DNA from: Sediminibacillus massiliensis
GTDB taxonomy: Bacteria; Bacillota; Bacilli; Bacillales; Amphibacillaceae
Direction: 5' to 3'
DNA: 64,000 bases
Assembly (NCBI RefSeq): GCF_900156915.1
Contig: NZ_LT732535.1
Span: forward strand, 3,899,968-3,963,967
The notes under the pieces were generated by a model. The model was not told the origin of the DNA, ran no database searches, and was given only the letters and a program-made list of their open reading frames with translations. Of this stretch, positions 44,174 through 52,759 are shown piece by piece. Each line of letters starts with the position of its first letter. Within the stretch, counting starts at the first letter, position 1. A program made the position numbers and the translations under genes.

Positions 44174-47100
44174 GTGCGAAATACTTTAGAACAATTAGGA
44201 ATATGGGTGAAAAATACAAATTACAACCCATTCTTATATAAACAAATCAAGGAACAAAGCGATAAATTTGATGAGCCTTTGCAGTTGATGATTGCGGGGG
44301 TGTTTGGGGCGGGAAAGTCTACTTTTCTCAATACGTTTATTGGCGAAGAAATATTAAATTCCTCGAAGCGGGCCGAAACAGCGATTATCACGAAGCTGAC
44401 TTATGGAGAAGAGAAGGAACTGATCGCCCATTATAAGGATGGACGGGAAGCCAAGCTGCCGATGGAATGGCTGTCTTCTCTCACTTCCGACCGCCAAGGC
44501 GGCGGTACGGCGTTGAAGCCGTATGTCGACTTGATCGAAATCCGTCTGCCGATTGAGGTTTTGAAATATATACATATGGTCGATTCTCCTGGTGTGAATG
44601 CTAAACAGGAGCACAACGATATTTCGGAAGGTTACTTCGATAACATCGACCTTGCCTTTTGGCTTTTGTTTTATGAAAGTCCGATGAATGTGGTCGACAG
44701 GGAATTTGTCCATAAATTGAAGCAGCGCCATGTCCCCGTCTTTTCGATTATCAATCATGTCGATGGATTGATGGAGGCAGTCGATGAAGAGGAAGAAGAG
44801 GATCTGCAAATTAACCTGCAACGGATCAATCAGCGGGCCCAGGTATTGACCAATAATGCCTTCGAGGACAAGATTATTGGCATTACAGCTTCGAATGCAC
44901 TTGAGGCGAAACTGAATGGCCATGAGGAAGATTTGGAGCTTAGTAATTGGGAGGCCATCGACAACCTTTTAGACGAAATAAAGGACGATCCATCCTATAA
45001 ATATAAAAAGCAGTACCATCAATTGAAAGAGCTGCTGCAGGCACTCCATGTTTCGATCGCGGAGCGGGAGAAGTACTTGCCGTTTGAAGAATATGCCCGG
45101 TTTGTTGATCAATTTTGCCAGGAAGAGGCCGACACTTTTCATCTTCAATACGAAGAAAAGCGGGCTGCTGTTCATGAAGTAGAGAATTTCTTAAGAGATT
45201 GGGAAAAAGTTGGGGGAACTCCAATAAACTCTTTAAGTGATTTGGAAGAATTACTTGCCCAGTTAAGAGAATGCAGTTCCATTTACCCCCACCTTCCGGA
45301 AGAGGAAATACAGGAATTTCATCACACCGAACAGCAGATCACAGAATTGATCGGTAAGATTAATGACTGGGAGAAGAACATCGAGGCTTGGCAAGCAAAG
45401 AAAACAAACGTTAAGCAGGAGCGGCTTGCCTTAAAAGTGGAATGGAGCAATCTGATCAACCGCAAATTGACAGGGATTCGCCGGATAAAGAAATTCGAAG
45501 CAAAAGATGGAGATTTAAGGGAAAAATCCATTCAGCTGCACGAGGAATATGAACGAATCAACCAACAGAAAAAGGATTTATACAACCAGATGCTGTCTTT
45601 CGAGGAAAGCTTTTCTTCGTTCCATGAACAGATTGCCAATCTCCTAGTCGATAACTACCAGCTGTTAACAACCGAATTGACAGAGTACCTGTCAGGCTTT
45701 CAGAAAAAATATCCTTCTTTATCAGAGGAAACAGTCGAAGATATGCATCGTTTTACCGAGGATATTCAACAACTACTGATGATACTGAACCCCTCTTTTA
45801 CAATCGATGATCCGGATATTGTCTCCGAAGAAGAATACCAGGCGGCATATGCGGAGTATGACAAGATTGTTTCCATCGGCTGGACAAAAAGGTTCACGGA
45901 AGAAAACAAACAAGCATTTCATTTGTTTGCAGAGGCTGTTGCAAGTGTAGGGGAGGATGTTTTCCCGGACACTGTTCCCGGCAATTTGGAGTTGGATGAA
46001 CAAGCACTCCTTTCCTTGCATGTAGAGGAGCCGACGATGGAAAAGCTTTTTGACACACGGACCCAGCTTTGGAGGCTGAACAGGAACAGGAAACGGGTAT
46101 TTTCATCCGGAATTGTTGCGGCAGTGTTTATTTTCTTATGGCAGACAAACGTTTTGGCAGGTCTGTTTTCTTCTTTTGAAAAAGAGGATGCACAGGCTGA
46201 CACGGAAGAACTCTCTACTTATTCAGATGCTCCGGAAGAGGAAGAAACAACCCCGGTGGAAGAAATAGAGGAAGTAGAATCCGGGGCCGAGCCAGTAGAA
46301 GAAGAGGAAGCGGAACCTGTTTTTGTTCCGTTTGAGGAAGTTTCAGCCTTTATGGAAAGTTACCGTGATGACTATTTTACTGCTTTGAACGGCAAAGACT
46401 TTGACTATGTCTCCCCATATTTGGAATATGGGAGCCAAGCCTATACAGCACTTCAAGATTATGTGGAAAAAGGGCTTCCGGAAGTCTATCATTTCAGCAA
46501 TCAGGCAATCGAAATAACTTCCACTTCCGAAGTGCTAGAGGGCACATTCCACGTGGAAACCGACGAGACATTTACATATGAAGACGAAAAAGGCGACTTG
46601 CTTCATTATCAAAAAGAGAAGACCTATACAATCAGGACAGATGCTGATTCGTTATCCATCATCCAAATCGATACAGACAATACGGAAAAAACATTGGAAC
46701 AGCTCCGGACGGTAGAGTTGGCTTCAGAGGATCAAGTGAGACGTTTTATGCAGAACTTTATAAGCGAGAAAGAGTACGCGGTCTACAGCGGTTCTGCCAA
46801 TGCTTTGCAAGAGTATTTTCATCCTTCCGGTTCTGCTTGGGAGGAGATGGAGCAGTACATAGAAGGTGCAGCGATAGCGGGCGATCAACTCGAAATCGTC
46901 CAAATGTCCGTTTATTCGATCCAGGAAGAGGATGCCAGGAACTATCTTGCAGACATAGATTTACAGGAGAAAATCTTTTCGATGGACGGGGTGACCCACA
47001 TATTCGATAAGCAAATGCAATACAGGCTGGCCGTTGATCGGTATGGCAATCTCACCATCCTAGATAAAACAAGGGAAGACGTGTTAAGTGAGGAGGAAAT

Positions 47101-47251
47101 ACTTCCGGAAGCACCGGCAGAGAATGAAAACTCGCCCGTTCCTACAGAAGAAGAACAGATGGAAATAGAGGATGCTCCACCTGAGGAGGAAACGCAGGAA
47201 CAGCTGCCGGAAGAAGAGCAGCCAGTGTCAGATGAAGGAGGAGAAGTATGA
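44174..47251 (+). CDS. Dynamin-like GTPase fused to extracytoplasmic NTF2-like domains
   Basis: Protein of 1025 residues. The N-terminal dynamin-type GTPase has P-loop GVFGAGKST (42-50), switch Thr in RAETAIITKL and G3 motif DSPG (137-140); coiled coils follow to about residue 560. One membrane helix lies at about 645-665 (SGIVAAVFIFLWQTNVLAGL). After an acidic linker come two similar domains (about 725-850 and 855-985) that resemble the NTF2-like domains of TcaA-type wall-sensing proteins, and then a Glu-rich tail. The GTPase should be cytoplasmic and the second half outside. Start GTG 44174 is used; an in-frame ATT at 44159 has a better ribosome site (gagggaggg). First of three coupled dynamin genes. 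Confidence 0.8.
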   Translation: MRNTLEQLGIWVKNTNYNPFLYKQIKEQSDKFDEPLQLMIAGVFGAGKSTFLNTFIGEEILNSSKRAETAIITKLTYGEEKELIAHYKDGREAKLPMEWLSSLTSDRQGGGTALKPYVDLIEIRLPIEVLKYIHMVDSPGVNAKQEHNDISEGYFDNIDLAFWLLFYESPMNVVDREFVHKLKQRHVPVFSIINHVDGLMEAVDEEEEEDLQINLQRINQRAQVLTNNAFEDKIIGITASNALEAKLNGHEEDLELSNWEAIDNLLDEIKDDPSYKYKKQYHQLKELLQALHVSIAEREKYLPFEEYARFVDQFCQEEADTFHLQYEEKRAAVHEVENFLRDWEKVGGTPINSLSDLEELLAQLRECSSIYPHLPEEEIQEFHHTEQQITELIGKINDWEKNIEAWQAKKTNVKQERLALKVEWSNLINRKLTGIRRIKKFEAKDGDLREKSIQLHEEYERINQQKKDLYNQMLSFEESFSSFHEQIANLLVDNYQLLTTELTEYLSGFQKKYPSLSEETVEDMHRFTEDIQQLLMILNPSFTIDDPDIVSEEEYQAAYAEYDKIVSIGWTKRFTEENKQAFHLFAEAVASVGEDVFPDTVPGNLELDEQALLSLHVEEPTMEKLFDTRTQLWRLNRNRKRVFSSGIVAAVFIFLWQTNVLAGLFSSFEKEDAQADTEELSTYSDAPEEEETTPVEEIEEVESGAEPVEEEEAEPVFVPFEEVSAFMESYRDDYFTALNGKDFDYVSPYLEYGSQAYTALQDYVEKGLPEVYHFSNQAIEITSTSEVLEGTFHVETDETFTYEDEKGDLLHYQKEKTYTIRTDADSLSIIQIDTDNTEKTLEQLRTVELASEDQVRRFMQNFISEKEYAVYSGSANALQEYFHPSGSAWEEMEQYIEGAAIAGDQLEIVQMSVYSIQEEDARNYLADIDLQEKIFSMDGVTHIFDKQMQYRLAVDRYGNLTILDKTREDVLSEEEILPEAPAENENSPVPTEEEQMEIEDAPPEEETQEQLPEEEQPVSDEGGEV

Positions 47252-49170
47252 GTTTTTCTTTAGAACACTATGTAGAATCATTGCAAGACTTTCAATCACA
47301 AACCAAGCGGCTGATGGCTGTATTCCGTGACATTGGAGTCCCAGCGAAAGCGGACAAAGTCGCCAGCTATCGGGAAGAACTGCAAAACGACCAATTCAAC
47401 ATCACAGTCGTGGGTGAATTCGGGCGTGGTAAGTCGATGTTTATCAATGCGTTGCTCGGGAAGAAAATCCTGCCTTCGTCCCCATTGGTGACAACTACCG
47501 TGCTGAACCATATTACATATGGAGAGAAAGAAGAAGTTGTTTTGCGATTCGAGGATGAGAACACCCCGGAAAAAGTCATCAGTCTGGAAGAATTCCAGCA
47601 GATCGTGGCTCCGTTGGAAGTGATGGAGGAAGATAAGCAGGGGCAGAAAGAGTATGACGAGGCCGTTAACTATATAGAAAGCATCGCCTATGCTGAAGTG
47701 CGTTACCCGATTGACTTTTGCAAGGATGGTGTCCGGATCATCGACACGCCTGGTTTGAACGATGGGAACGCGACACGTGACCGGCTTGCATCCGAAATTA
47801 TCCCACGTTCGGATGTGGCCATTTTGTTGTTGACGGCAAAGTCTCCATTATCTGCTTCGGAAATGACCATGCTCAAAGACCGCCTCTTGAAAAATGATAT
47901 TCAAAAGGTATTTCTCGTGGCCAATTTCAAAGATGCCATCCGTACGGAACAGGATGAAAGGGAAGTAATCGAATACATAAGGGAAAATCTGCAGGGGATC
48001 ATCGATGAACCAAAAATCTTTCTCGTATCGGCCAAGCAGGGTCTGACTGCCAGAAGGCTTCTTAACGGCGAAAAGCTCCGGGTGAGAAAGTCGGTGCCGA
48101 TAGAAGAAACGGGAGTACCGGAATTCGAGCAATCCTTGGCCGACTTCCTGCAGTATGAACGGGCACAAGTGAAAATGAAACGACCGGTCCATAAGACATT
48201 GCGCCTTATCGACGACACGATCGAACAAGAAATTAACATTGCTAGAAGGTCATTGGAATTGGAGAAGGTCGGTCTCGAAGCTAAAATCACCCAAATACAG
48301 ACGCAACTGAAGTCGTTTAAAGAAAACAGCGAAAAATCGTTGAGTGATATAAGCGGCAAGCTGAAAATCAAAGAAAAAGAATTGATGCGGTGGTATAAGG
48401 ACGAGCTAGTGAAAATCAAACAAGCAGGAATGCATGAATTTGATCGGCATACTTTCATCGACGAGACGACCATTACCGGGGAGGTAGAGGAAGCGATGGC
48501 TCCGTTGGAACGTCGATTGCATGAACAGAAAGTAGAAAAAATGCAAAACACGGCCAAAGAAGTAATCGAAAGCGGAAGTAAAAACACCAACCAGCAATGG
48601 CTACAGATCGATACTCAATTTAATCAATTAATTGAAACGGGCGATGACACCCGAGTGACGATCAACTCCATGCCGGCACAACCTGATTATGACATTTTTG
48701 ATGATATATATGCAGAATTGGATGTTGCCTGGAGCAAGAGTACGAGCCTTCTCGGTAAAGCGGTCATCGGTGTCGGCTATATGGTGAACACGGTCGCATC
48801 AGGTATTACTTCCTTTTTTAAAAGTTTGTTTGGAATATCGGAAAACGAAAAGCGCAGAAAGTTGAGAAGCCAGTTGTCCAACCAATTGGAATCCAATCGA
48901 AAAAATAAAGCAAGCGCGTTCAAAAAAGAGTGGCAAGCTGTCGTAAAAGGGATCGAATCCAACTACCGGAAGACGGTAGAGCAAATGGTCCGGGAAAAAG
49001 CACAACAACTCGCTTTATTGACTAAAAATGCGCAAATGGAAAAAAGCGAAGTGGAAAACAGGCTGGCTGAAATCAGGGAGCAAGAACGCTCATTGCAACA
49101 GATCCAGCAAGAGCTCCAGCAGCTGGTCGAGAGGATGAACATTCGGAATGAAAAGGAAGTGTTCGGATGA
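47248..49170 (+). CDS. Dynamin-family GTPase
   Basis: Bacterial dynamin-like protein of 640 residues. GTPase motifs: P-loop GEFGRGKSM (about residues 56-64), switch Thr in SSPLVTTTVLNH, G3 DTPGLND and a G4-like ANFKD. A long coiled-coil stalk follows, with a weakly hydrophobic segment (AVIGVGYMVNTVASGITSFF, about 510-530) that may insert into membrane like a paddle, and a C-terminal coiled coil. Such proteins oligomerise on membranes and remodel them. Starts within the stop of the previous gene (ATGA), so it is probably made in a fixed ratio with its neighbours. Confidence 0.88.
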   Translation: MSFSLEHYVESLQDFQSQTKRLMAVFRDIGVPAKADKVASYREELQNDQFNITVVGEFGRGKSMFINALLGKKILPSSPLVTTTVLNHITYGEKEEVVLRFEDENTPEKVISLEEFQQIVAPLEVMEEDKQGQKEYDEAVNYIESIAYAEVRYPIDFCKDGVRIIDTPGLNDGNATRDRLASEIIPRSDVAILLLTAKSPLSASEMTMLKDRLLKNDIQKVFLVANFKDAIRTEQDEREVIEYIRENLQGIIDEPKIFLVSAKQGLTARRLLNGEKLRVRKSVPIEETGVPEFEQSLADFLQYERAQVKMKRPVHKTLRLIDDTIEQEINIARRSLELEKVGLEAKITQIQTQLKSFKENSEKSLSDISGKLKIKEKELMRWYKDELVKIKQAGMHEFDRHTFIDETTITGEVEEAMAPLERRLHEQKVEKMQNTAKEVIESGSKNTNQQWLQIDTQFNQLIETGDDTRVTINSMPAQPDYDIFDDIYAELDVAWSKSTSLLGKAVIGVGYMVNTVASGITSFFKSLFGISENEKRRKLRSQLSNQLESNRKNKASAFKKEWQAVVKGIESNYRKTVEQMVREKAQQLALLTKNAQMEKSEVENRLAEIREQERSLQQIQQELQQLVERMNIRNEKEVFG

Positions 49171-50942
49171 GTGAAGCGACAAAGGTCTCATTGTATAAAG
49201 ATATCCAGGCAGCCCTGGCAGAATGGGGGGAAATTGCACCTGCCAGTCCCCAACTGGAGAAGCTGGAAGAATTGAAACAGGATATAGAAGCGGATTATTT
49301 TACTTTGGTCACCGTAGGGGAGTTCAAAAACGGAAAGTCCACCTTTTTGAATGCCTTGTTGGAAGAAGAGCTGCTTCCGGTTAATGTCACCCCGACAACG
49401 GCTGCCATCCATATGCTTTATCAGGGGACAAACAGGCAAATGGAAGTCGTGAAAGCGGACGGAGAAAAAGAATATCTTCCATTGGTAAGCAAGTCTTTGG
49501 AGAAATTCACAGCCCAGGCAGAATTTGACCCTGATACGGTCAAATATATTAAAGTACCCCACCCCTCGAGGATGCTGGGTAACCGGGTCGTGCTGGTCGA
49601 CACTCCCGGAGTGAATGATTTGAACACGCACCGTGTCGCCGTGACCCACCAATTCATCCCCCGTGCTGACGGCATTTTGTTTTTGGTAGATATCACGGCT
49701 CCTTTTCGAAAAAGTGAAATGGAATTTCTCGAGGATTATCTCCTGCACAACGGCATCGAAAATATTTTGTTCATTGCCAACTTTATCGACCTTCTTGACG
49801 ATGAAGATGCGATAGATGAAGTGCTTGAATTTGCCAATAGAAGACTGTCCAAAGTCACCGGTCGTAAACAACACAACATCCTGCCATTGTCGGCCTTGGA
49901 AGCGTTGGAAGGAACACTCCAAAATGATGAGGAAACCTATGAGTTGTCAGGCATGGAGCAGATAAGACAGTCTGTCGAGGAACTGATTCTAAACGGAACA
50001 AAGCAACAGGAAAAGGTCGACAGATATCAGTATCGTTTCCAATTGTTGAAGAACGAAATGAATCGTGAAATAGAACAAGAGAAAACTTTTGCCAGCCAGA
50101 CAGTGGACAAGCTCCAAGCAGAAAAACGCCAATTACAGCAGTTAACCGAAGGCAAAGAGGATTGGAATAACCAACTGCATGATTATATTGACGAACGGAC
50201 AGCTGAAATAAACTTCATGATTATCAAGTCAATGGATCACTTTGAACAACAACTCAAAACCGAATTAGCTGAAGCGATTGACTATCATACAGGGGACAAT
50301 ATCAAAACGTTTGTGGAAAGAGACCTGTCGAGAAAAATCAAAAATGAACTGACAAAATGGGTAGATCACCACAGCCAGTCAATCTATACGTTGTTTCGAA
50401 TGCTGGAAGTGGAAATTTCAAAAGGGCTGACAGCCACTTTTCAACAGAACTCCGAACTGCAAACAGTGAAAGATTCCGTAACTTTTTCAGCGGCAATCGA
50501 TATGGATTCACCTGATTCTTCCAACACTGCGATTACTTCAGGTGCCCTCTTAGGGGGAGCAAGTGCATTGGCGTTGGCCCTGGGAGCCGGGGTGTTGTTC
50601 CCAATCGTCGCTTTTGTCGGACAACCATGGTTGAGCAACAAACTGAAGGAACGAAAGTGGGAAAAGGTAAAACCAACTATTATCGAGGAAACAGACAATC
50701 ATGTTTCCATGATCTTTATCGATTTCCGCCAACATATGAATGCCTACGTGCAGGAAACGATCAGAAAGATTCAACAAGGTTCGTCCGAAGAATTCAACCG
50801 GATGGTCTCCCACTATGAAACTTCCATTGATCAGAAGATAAAGGCAAAGCAGCAATCCGAGCGCGACCAAGCGGAGCGTTTAGACAGATTGGTGCAATTT
50901 CAAGAGAAATGGATGCAAAGCAAGGAAATCCAACCAGTATAA
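49167..50942 (+). CDS. Dynamin-family GTPase with hydrophobic paddle
   Basis: Third dynamin-like protein of the operon, 591 residues. P-loop GEFKNGKST (about residues 50-58), switch VTPTTAAIHML, G3 DTPGVND and G4-like ANFID. Coiled-coil arms flank a hydrophobic stretch (SGALLGGASALALALGAGVL, about 455-490) that is a likely membrane anchor or paddle. Linked by an ATGA overlap to the previous gene. In bacteria neighbouring dynamin genes often act as hetero-oligomers; that they do so here is inference. Confidence 0.88.
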   Translation: MSEATKVSLYKDIQAALAEWGEIAPASPQLEKLEELKQDIEADYFTLVTVGEFKNGKSTFLNALLEEELLPVNVTPTTAAIHMLYQGTNRQMEVVKADGEKEYLPLVSKSLEKFTAQAEFDPDTVKYIKVPHPSRMLGNRVVLVDTPGVNDLNTHRVAVTHQFIPRADGILFLVDITAPFRKSEMEFLEDYLLHNGIENILFIANFIDLLDDEDAIDEVLEFANRRLSKVTGRKQHNILPLSALEALEGTLQNDEETYELSGMEQIRQSVEELILNGTKQQEKVDRYQYRFQLLKNEMNREIEQEKTFASQTVDKLQAEKRQLQQLTEGKEDWNNQLHDYIDERTAEINFMIIKSMDHFEQQLKTELAEAIDYHTGDNIKTFVERDLSRKIKNELTKWVDHHSQSIYTLFRMLEVEISKGLTATFQQNSELQTVKDSVTFSAAIDMDSPDSSNTAITSGALLGGASALALALGAGVLFPIVAFVGQPWLSNKLKERKWEKVKPTIIEETDNHVSMIFIDFRQHMNAYVQETIRKIQQGSSEEFNRMVSHYETSIDQKIKAKQQSERDQAERLDRLVQFQEKWMQSKEIQPV

Positions 50943-50954
50943 GGAGAGGATAAT

Positions 50955-51338
50955 ATGAGCGAATTTTATACCGACCAGCCGATTGATGTCGGAGATGTGT
51001 TCGACTCCGACTTAAACCAGGATCATAGTTTTCAAGACAACTATCAGGAAGTGCCGCATTTGGATATCAACTCTTTCTCCAGACAGGATATTTTCAATGC
51101 GGACGACCCGCTGAAACATGCGCACAATTACAAGTGTCCGGAGCTGAAAATGGATGTAGGGAATATCCATTCTGTTGATCCCCATTATGTAGATGGGTAC
51201 ACAAGGGCGGATGGAACCTATGTGGATGGATATTATCGCGATGGGGATGGAAATACGGATGTTAATCGTACGAAAGAAGAGGGCGGGGGTTATTATCGGA
51301 GTGATCCTGATGGGGTGAGTGGTAATAATCTTGGGTGA
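50955..51338 (+). CDS. Acidic Tyr/Asp-rich protein, copy 1
   Basis: Protein of 127 residues with no signal peptide, rich in Asp, Tyr and Gly. The C-terminus has repeated phrases VDGYTRADGTY, VDGYYRDGDG and GGGYYRSDPDG, a motif type seen at the ends of varied bacterial proteins without known function. Ribosome site aaggagagg, 12 bases after the third dynamin gene, so it is the last gene of that operon; a terminator follows. A second copy lies at 54010-54393. Confidence 0.8.
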   Translation: MSEFYTDQPIDVGDVFDSDLNQDHSFQDNYQEVPHLDINSFSRQDIFNADDPLKHAHNYKCPELKMDVGNIHSVDPHYVDGYTRADGTYVDGYYRDGDGNTDVNRTKEEGGGYYRSDPDGVSGNNLG

Positions 51339-51362
51339 GTAGAGAGAATGATAGTGAGAGAG

Positions 51363-51397
51363 GAGGCTGTGTGAATTTGTTACAGCCTCTTTTTTTG
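51363..51397 (+). terminator. Terminator of the dynamin operon
   Basis: GAGGCTGT / ACAGCCTC stem followed by seven T residues. Confidence 0.92.
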
Positions 51398-51403
51398 TGG
51401 GCG

Positions 51404-51911
51404 AGCGAATCAGATTCAAGTTATCTTTGGGTATTAAGTGAGCCTAAAATGCTTTAAGAAATCTGTTTTTATTGGATGCATTATATATAAATGATCAATC
51501 TGTAGACTAAAATGAATACCAGATGGGTATTCATAGACTAAGTGTGGTACCGATCAGCAACTGTTTTGGGGATTAAAGATTGAGTATTCACTTTCAATAT
51601 CATATCTTGATACAAGCAAGGCAACGAAAAAGCCTGTGAAGCAAAAAATGGTTCATTTGGTTGACGATTTCCGCCATTTCAGTAATAGAGATTATTAAAT
51701 AAAACTACTAAACGGCTAGAAACTAACTACCTATACCATCAAGCGAAAAAACAATAAGTATCAAAAATACAAAATAAGAATGAAAGTGTTATTCTAGAGT
51801 TAACTAAATTTAATGGTGATAGACATAAAAAGTTAAAAACTTTCAGAAAATATTGAAGATTTTCATGATAGGTAATATAATTAATCTATTAGTATAGATT
51901 GGAGAAAAGCA
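51404..51911. other. AT-rich intergenic region at the edge of the island
   Basis: About 500 bases without a supportable gene. The base composition turns AT-rich here and stays so through 56.7 kb, unlike the dynamin genes before it. Bases around 51540-51590 resemble 54515-54555 after the second repeat copy. Confidence 0.45.
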
Positions 51912-52436
51912 ATGAGCGAGCCTGAAAAAAACAGTAGAAATGAGAGTTCTTGTGAAACGATTTTAGATACTGCAAAAACCATTTACAACGAAGAATCTGA
52001 GCGTTTCAAACAAGCAGAAAATAAAACAAATATTGCAATTGCATTTGTAGGTATTTTGTTTGGTATTTACCTAACTTATCTGAGTTCATTTGAGCCTACT
52101 ACTGAAGAAGATGCTTATCTAATTTATACCTTCTTGTTCAAATTTTTAATTTTTATATTACTTTCACTTAGTATAATTCAATTATTGAAAGCAATTGGAA
52201 CTGGAAAATACGATCAGGTTTCGTTAGAGGCGATTGTAGAGGATGACCTTAGTCGAGAAGATGCAAGTTGGGTAAAGTTGCAGATCGCTGCAACATACAA
52301 GGATGCAATTGATTTAAATAAGAAGTTAGTAGAGCGGAAAATGGAGATTTACAGCATAGGATTAACTCTTGTTTTGTGGGGATTTATACTTTTTGCTATT
52401 CACTTTATAGTAGAGGAGGTCATAAAAATTGTCTAA
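51912..52436 (+). CDS. Three-TM membrane protein, possible SLATT/PycTM-like effector
   Basis: Protein of 174 residues: a charged helical N-terminus (about 1-42), two membrane helices close together (about 44-62 and 73-93), a conserved-looking cytoplasmic segment (LEAIVEDDLSREDASWVKLQ) and a third helix (about 149-167). The layout is like small pore-forming effectors of conflict systems (SLATT and PycTM types), but I cannot show homology. It overlaps a 47-codon gene and lies next to a CHAT protease gene. Ribosome site ggagaaaag. AT-rich codons suggest transfer. Confidence 0.68.
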   Translation: MSEPEKNSRNESSCETILDTAKTIYNEESERFKQAENKTNIAIAFVGILFGIYLTYLSSFEPTTEEDAYLIYTFLFKFLIFILLSLSIIQLLKAIGTGKYDQVSLEAIVEDDLSREDASWVKLQIAATYKDAIDLNKKLVERKMEIYSIGLTLVLWGFILFAIHFIVEEVIKIV

Positions 52437-52572
52437 CGATAGGAAACCGCATGTTTTCAATGAATCTACTTCAAAAATTCCGGGCCTTGGAACCAGTAAG
52501 GTGACAAAAGATAAGTTCAGTGAAAGTAATGGAAATAAGCAGTCAAGCAAAAGTAAACCCAAAAGACCCTAG
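52429..52572 (+). CDS. Small basic protein (47 aa) coupled to the membrane protein
   Basis: A TTG-initiated frame of 47 codons (MSNDRKPHVFNESTSKIPGL start, ending KSKPKRP). Its ribosome site gaggaggt lies ten bases upstream inside the previous gene, and the two genes overlap by eight bases, so translation is probably coupled. Lys/Ser-rich and probably disordered. I know no family. It could be a partner, inhibitor or protease substrate of its neighbours; that is speculation. Confidence 0.65.
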   Translation: MSNDRKPHVFNESTSKIPGLGTSKVTKDKFSESNGNKQSSKSKPKRP

Positions 52573-52642
52573 TGTTTCAATTCAATTAAAAGGGCTGGGA
52601 TATAACTAGTCAAAAGACAACCTAAGAATAGACAGCAAAAGG

Positions 52643-52677
52643 CAGTTCCAATAACAGAATAATGGAACTGTCTTTTT
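52643..52677 (+). terminator. Terminator between the 47-aa gene and the CHAT gene
   Basis: CAGTTCCA / TGGAACTG perfect stem with a 12-base loop and a T run. Confidence 0.8.
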
Positions 52678-52759
52678 ATTGGCAATTATAAGAACGTTTG
52701 TTTCCGAAGGGTGTTCGTATAATATAAGTGATGAAATTGAGCTTAGGAGGTCGGACAAT

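Larger units (their letters stand above)
50954..51403 (+). repeat. Direct repeat, left copy (acidic gene and terminator)
   Basis: About 450 bases, from the ATG of the acidic gene through its terminator and gtgggcg, are repeated at 54009-54457 with high identity. Resemblance continues weakly beyond this (gtgtggtaccgatc against gtggtgtaccaatc). The copies bracket the three-TM/CHAT module. The ribosome site of the left copy is not part of the repeat. Confidence 0.85.

Noticed and set aside
52679-52759. Upstream ATG extension of the CHAT protease
   Set aside because: It begins at the end of a terminator and before a TATAAT box; the TTG at 52760 has an ideal ribosome site.
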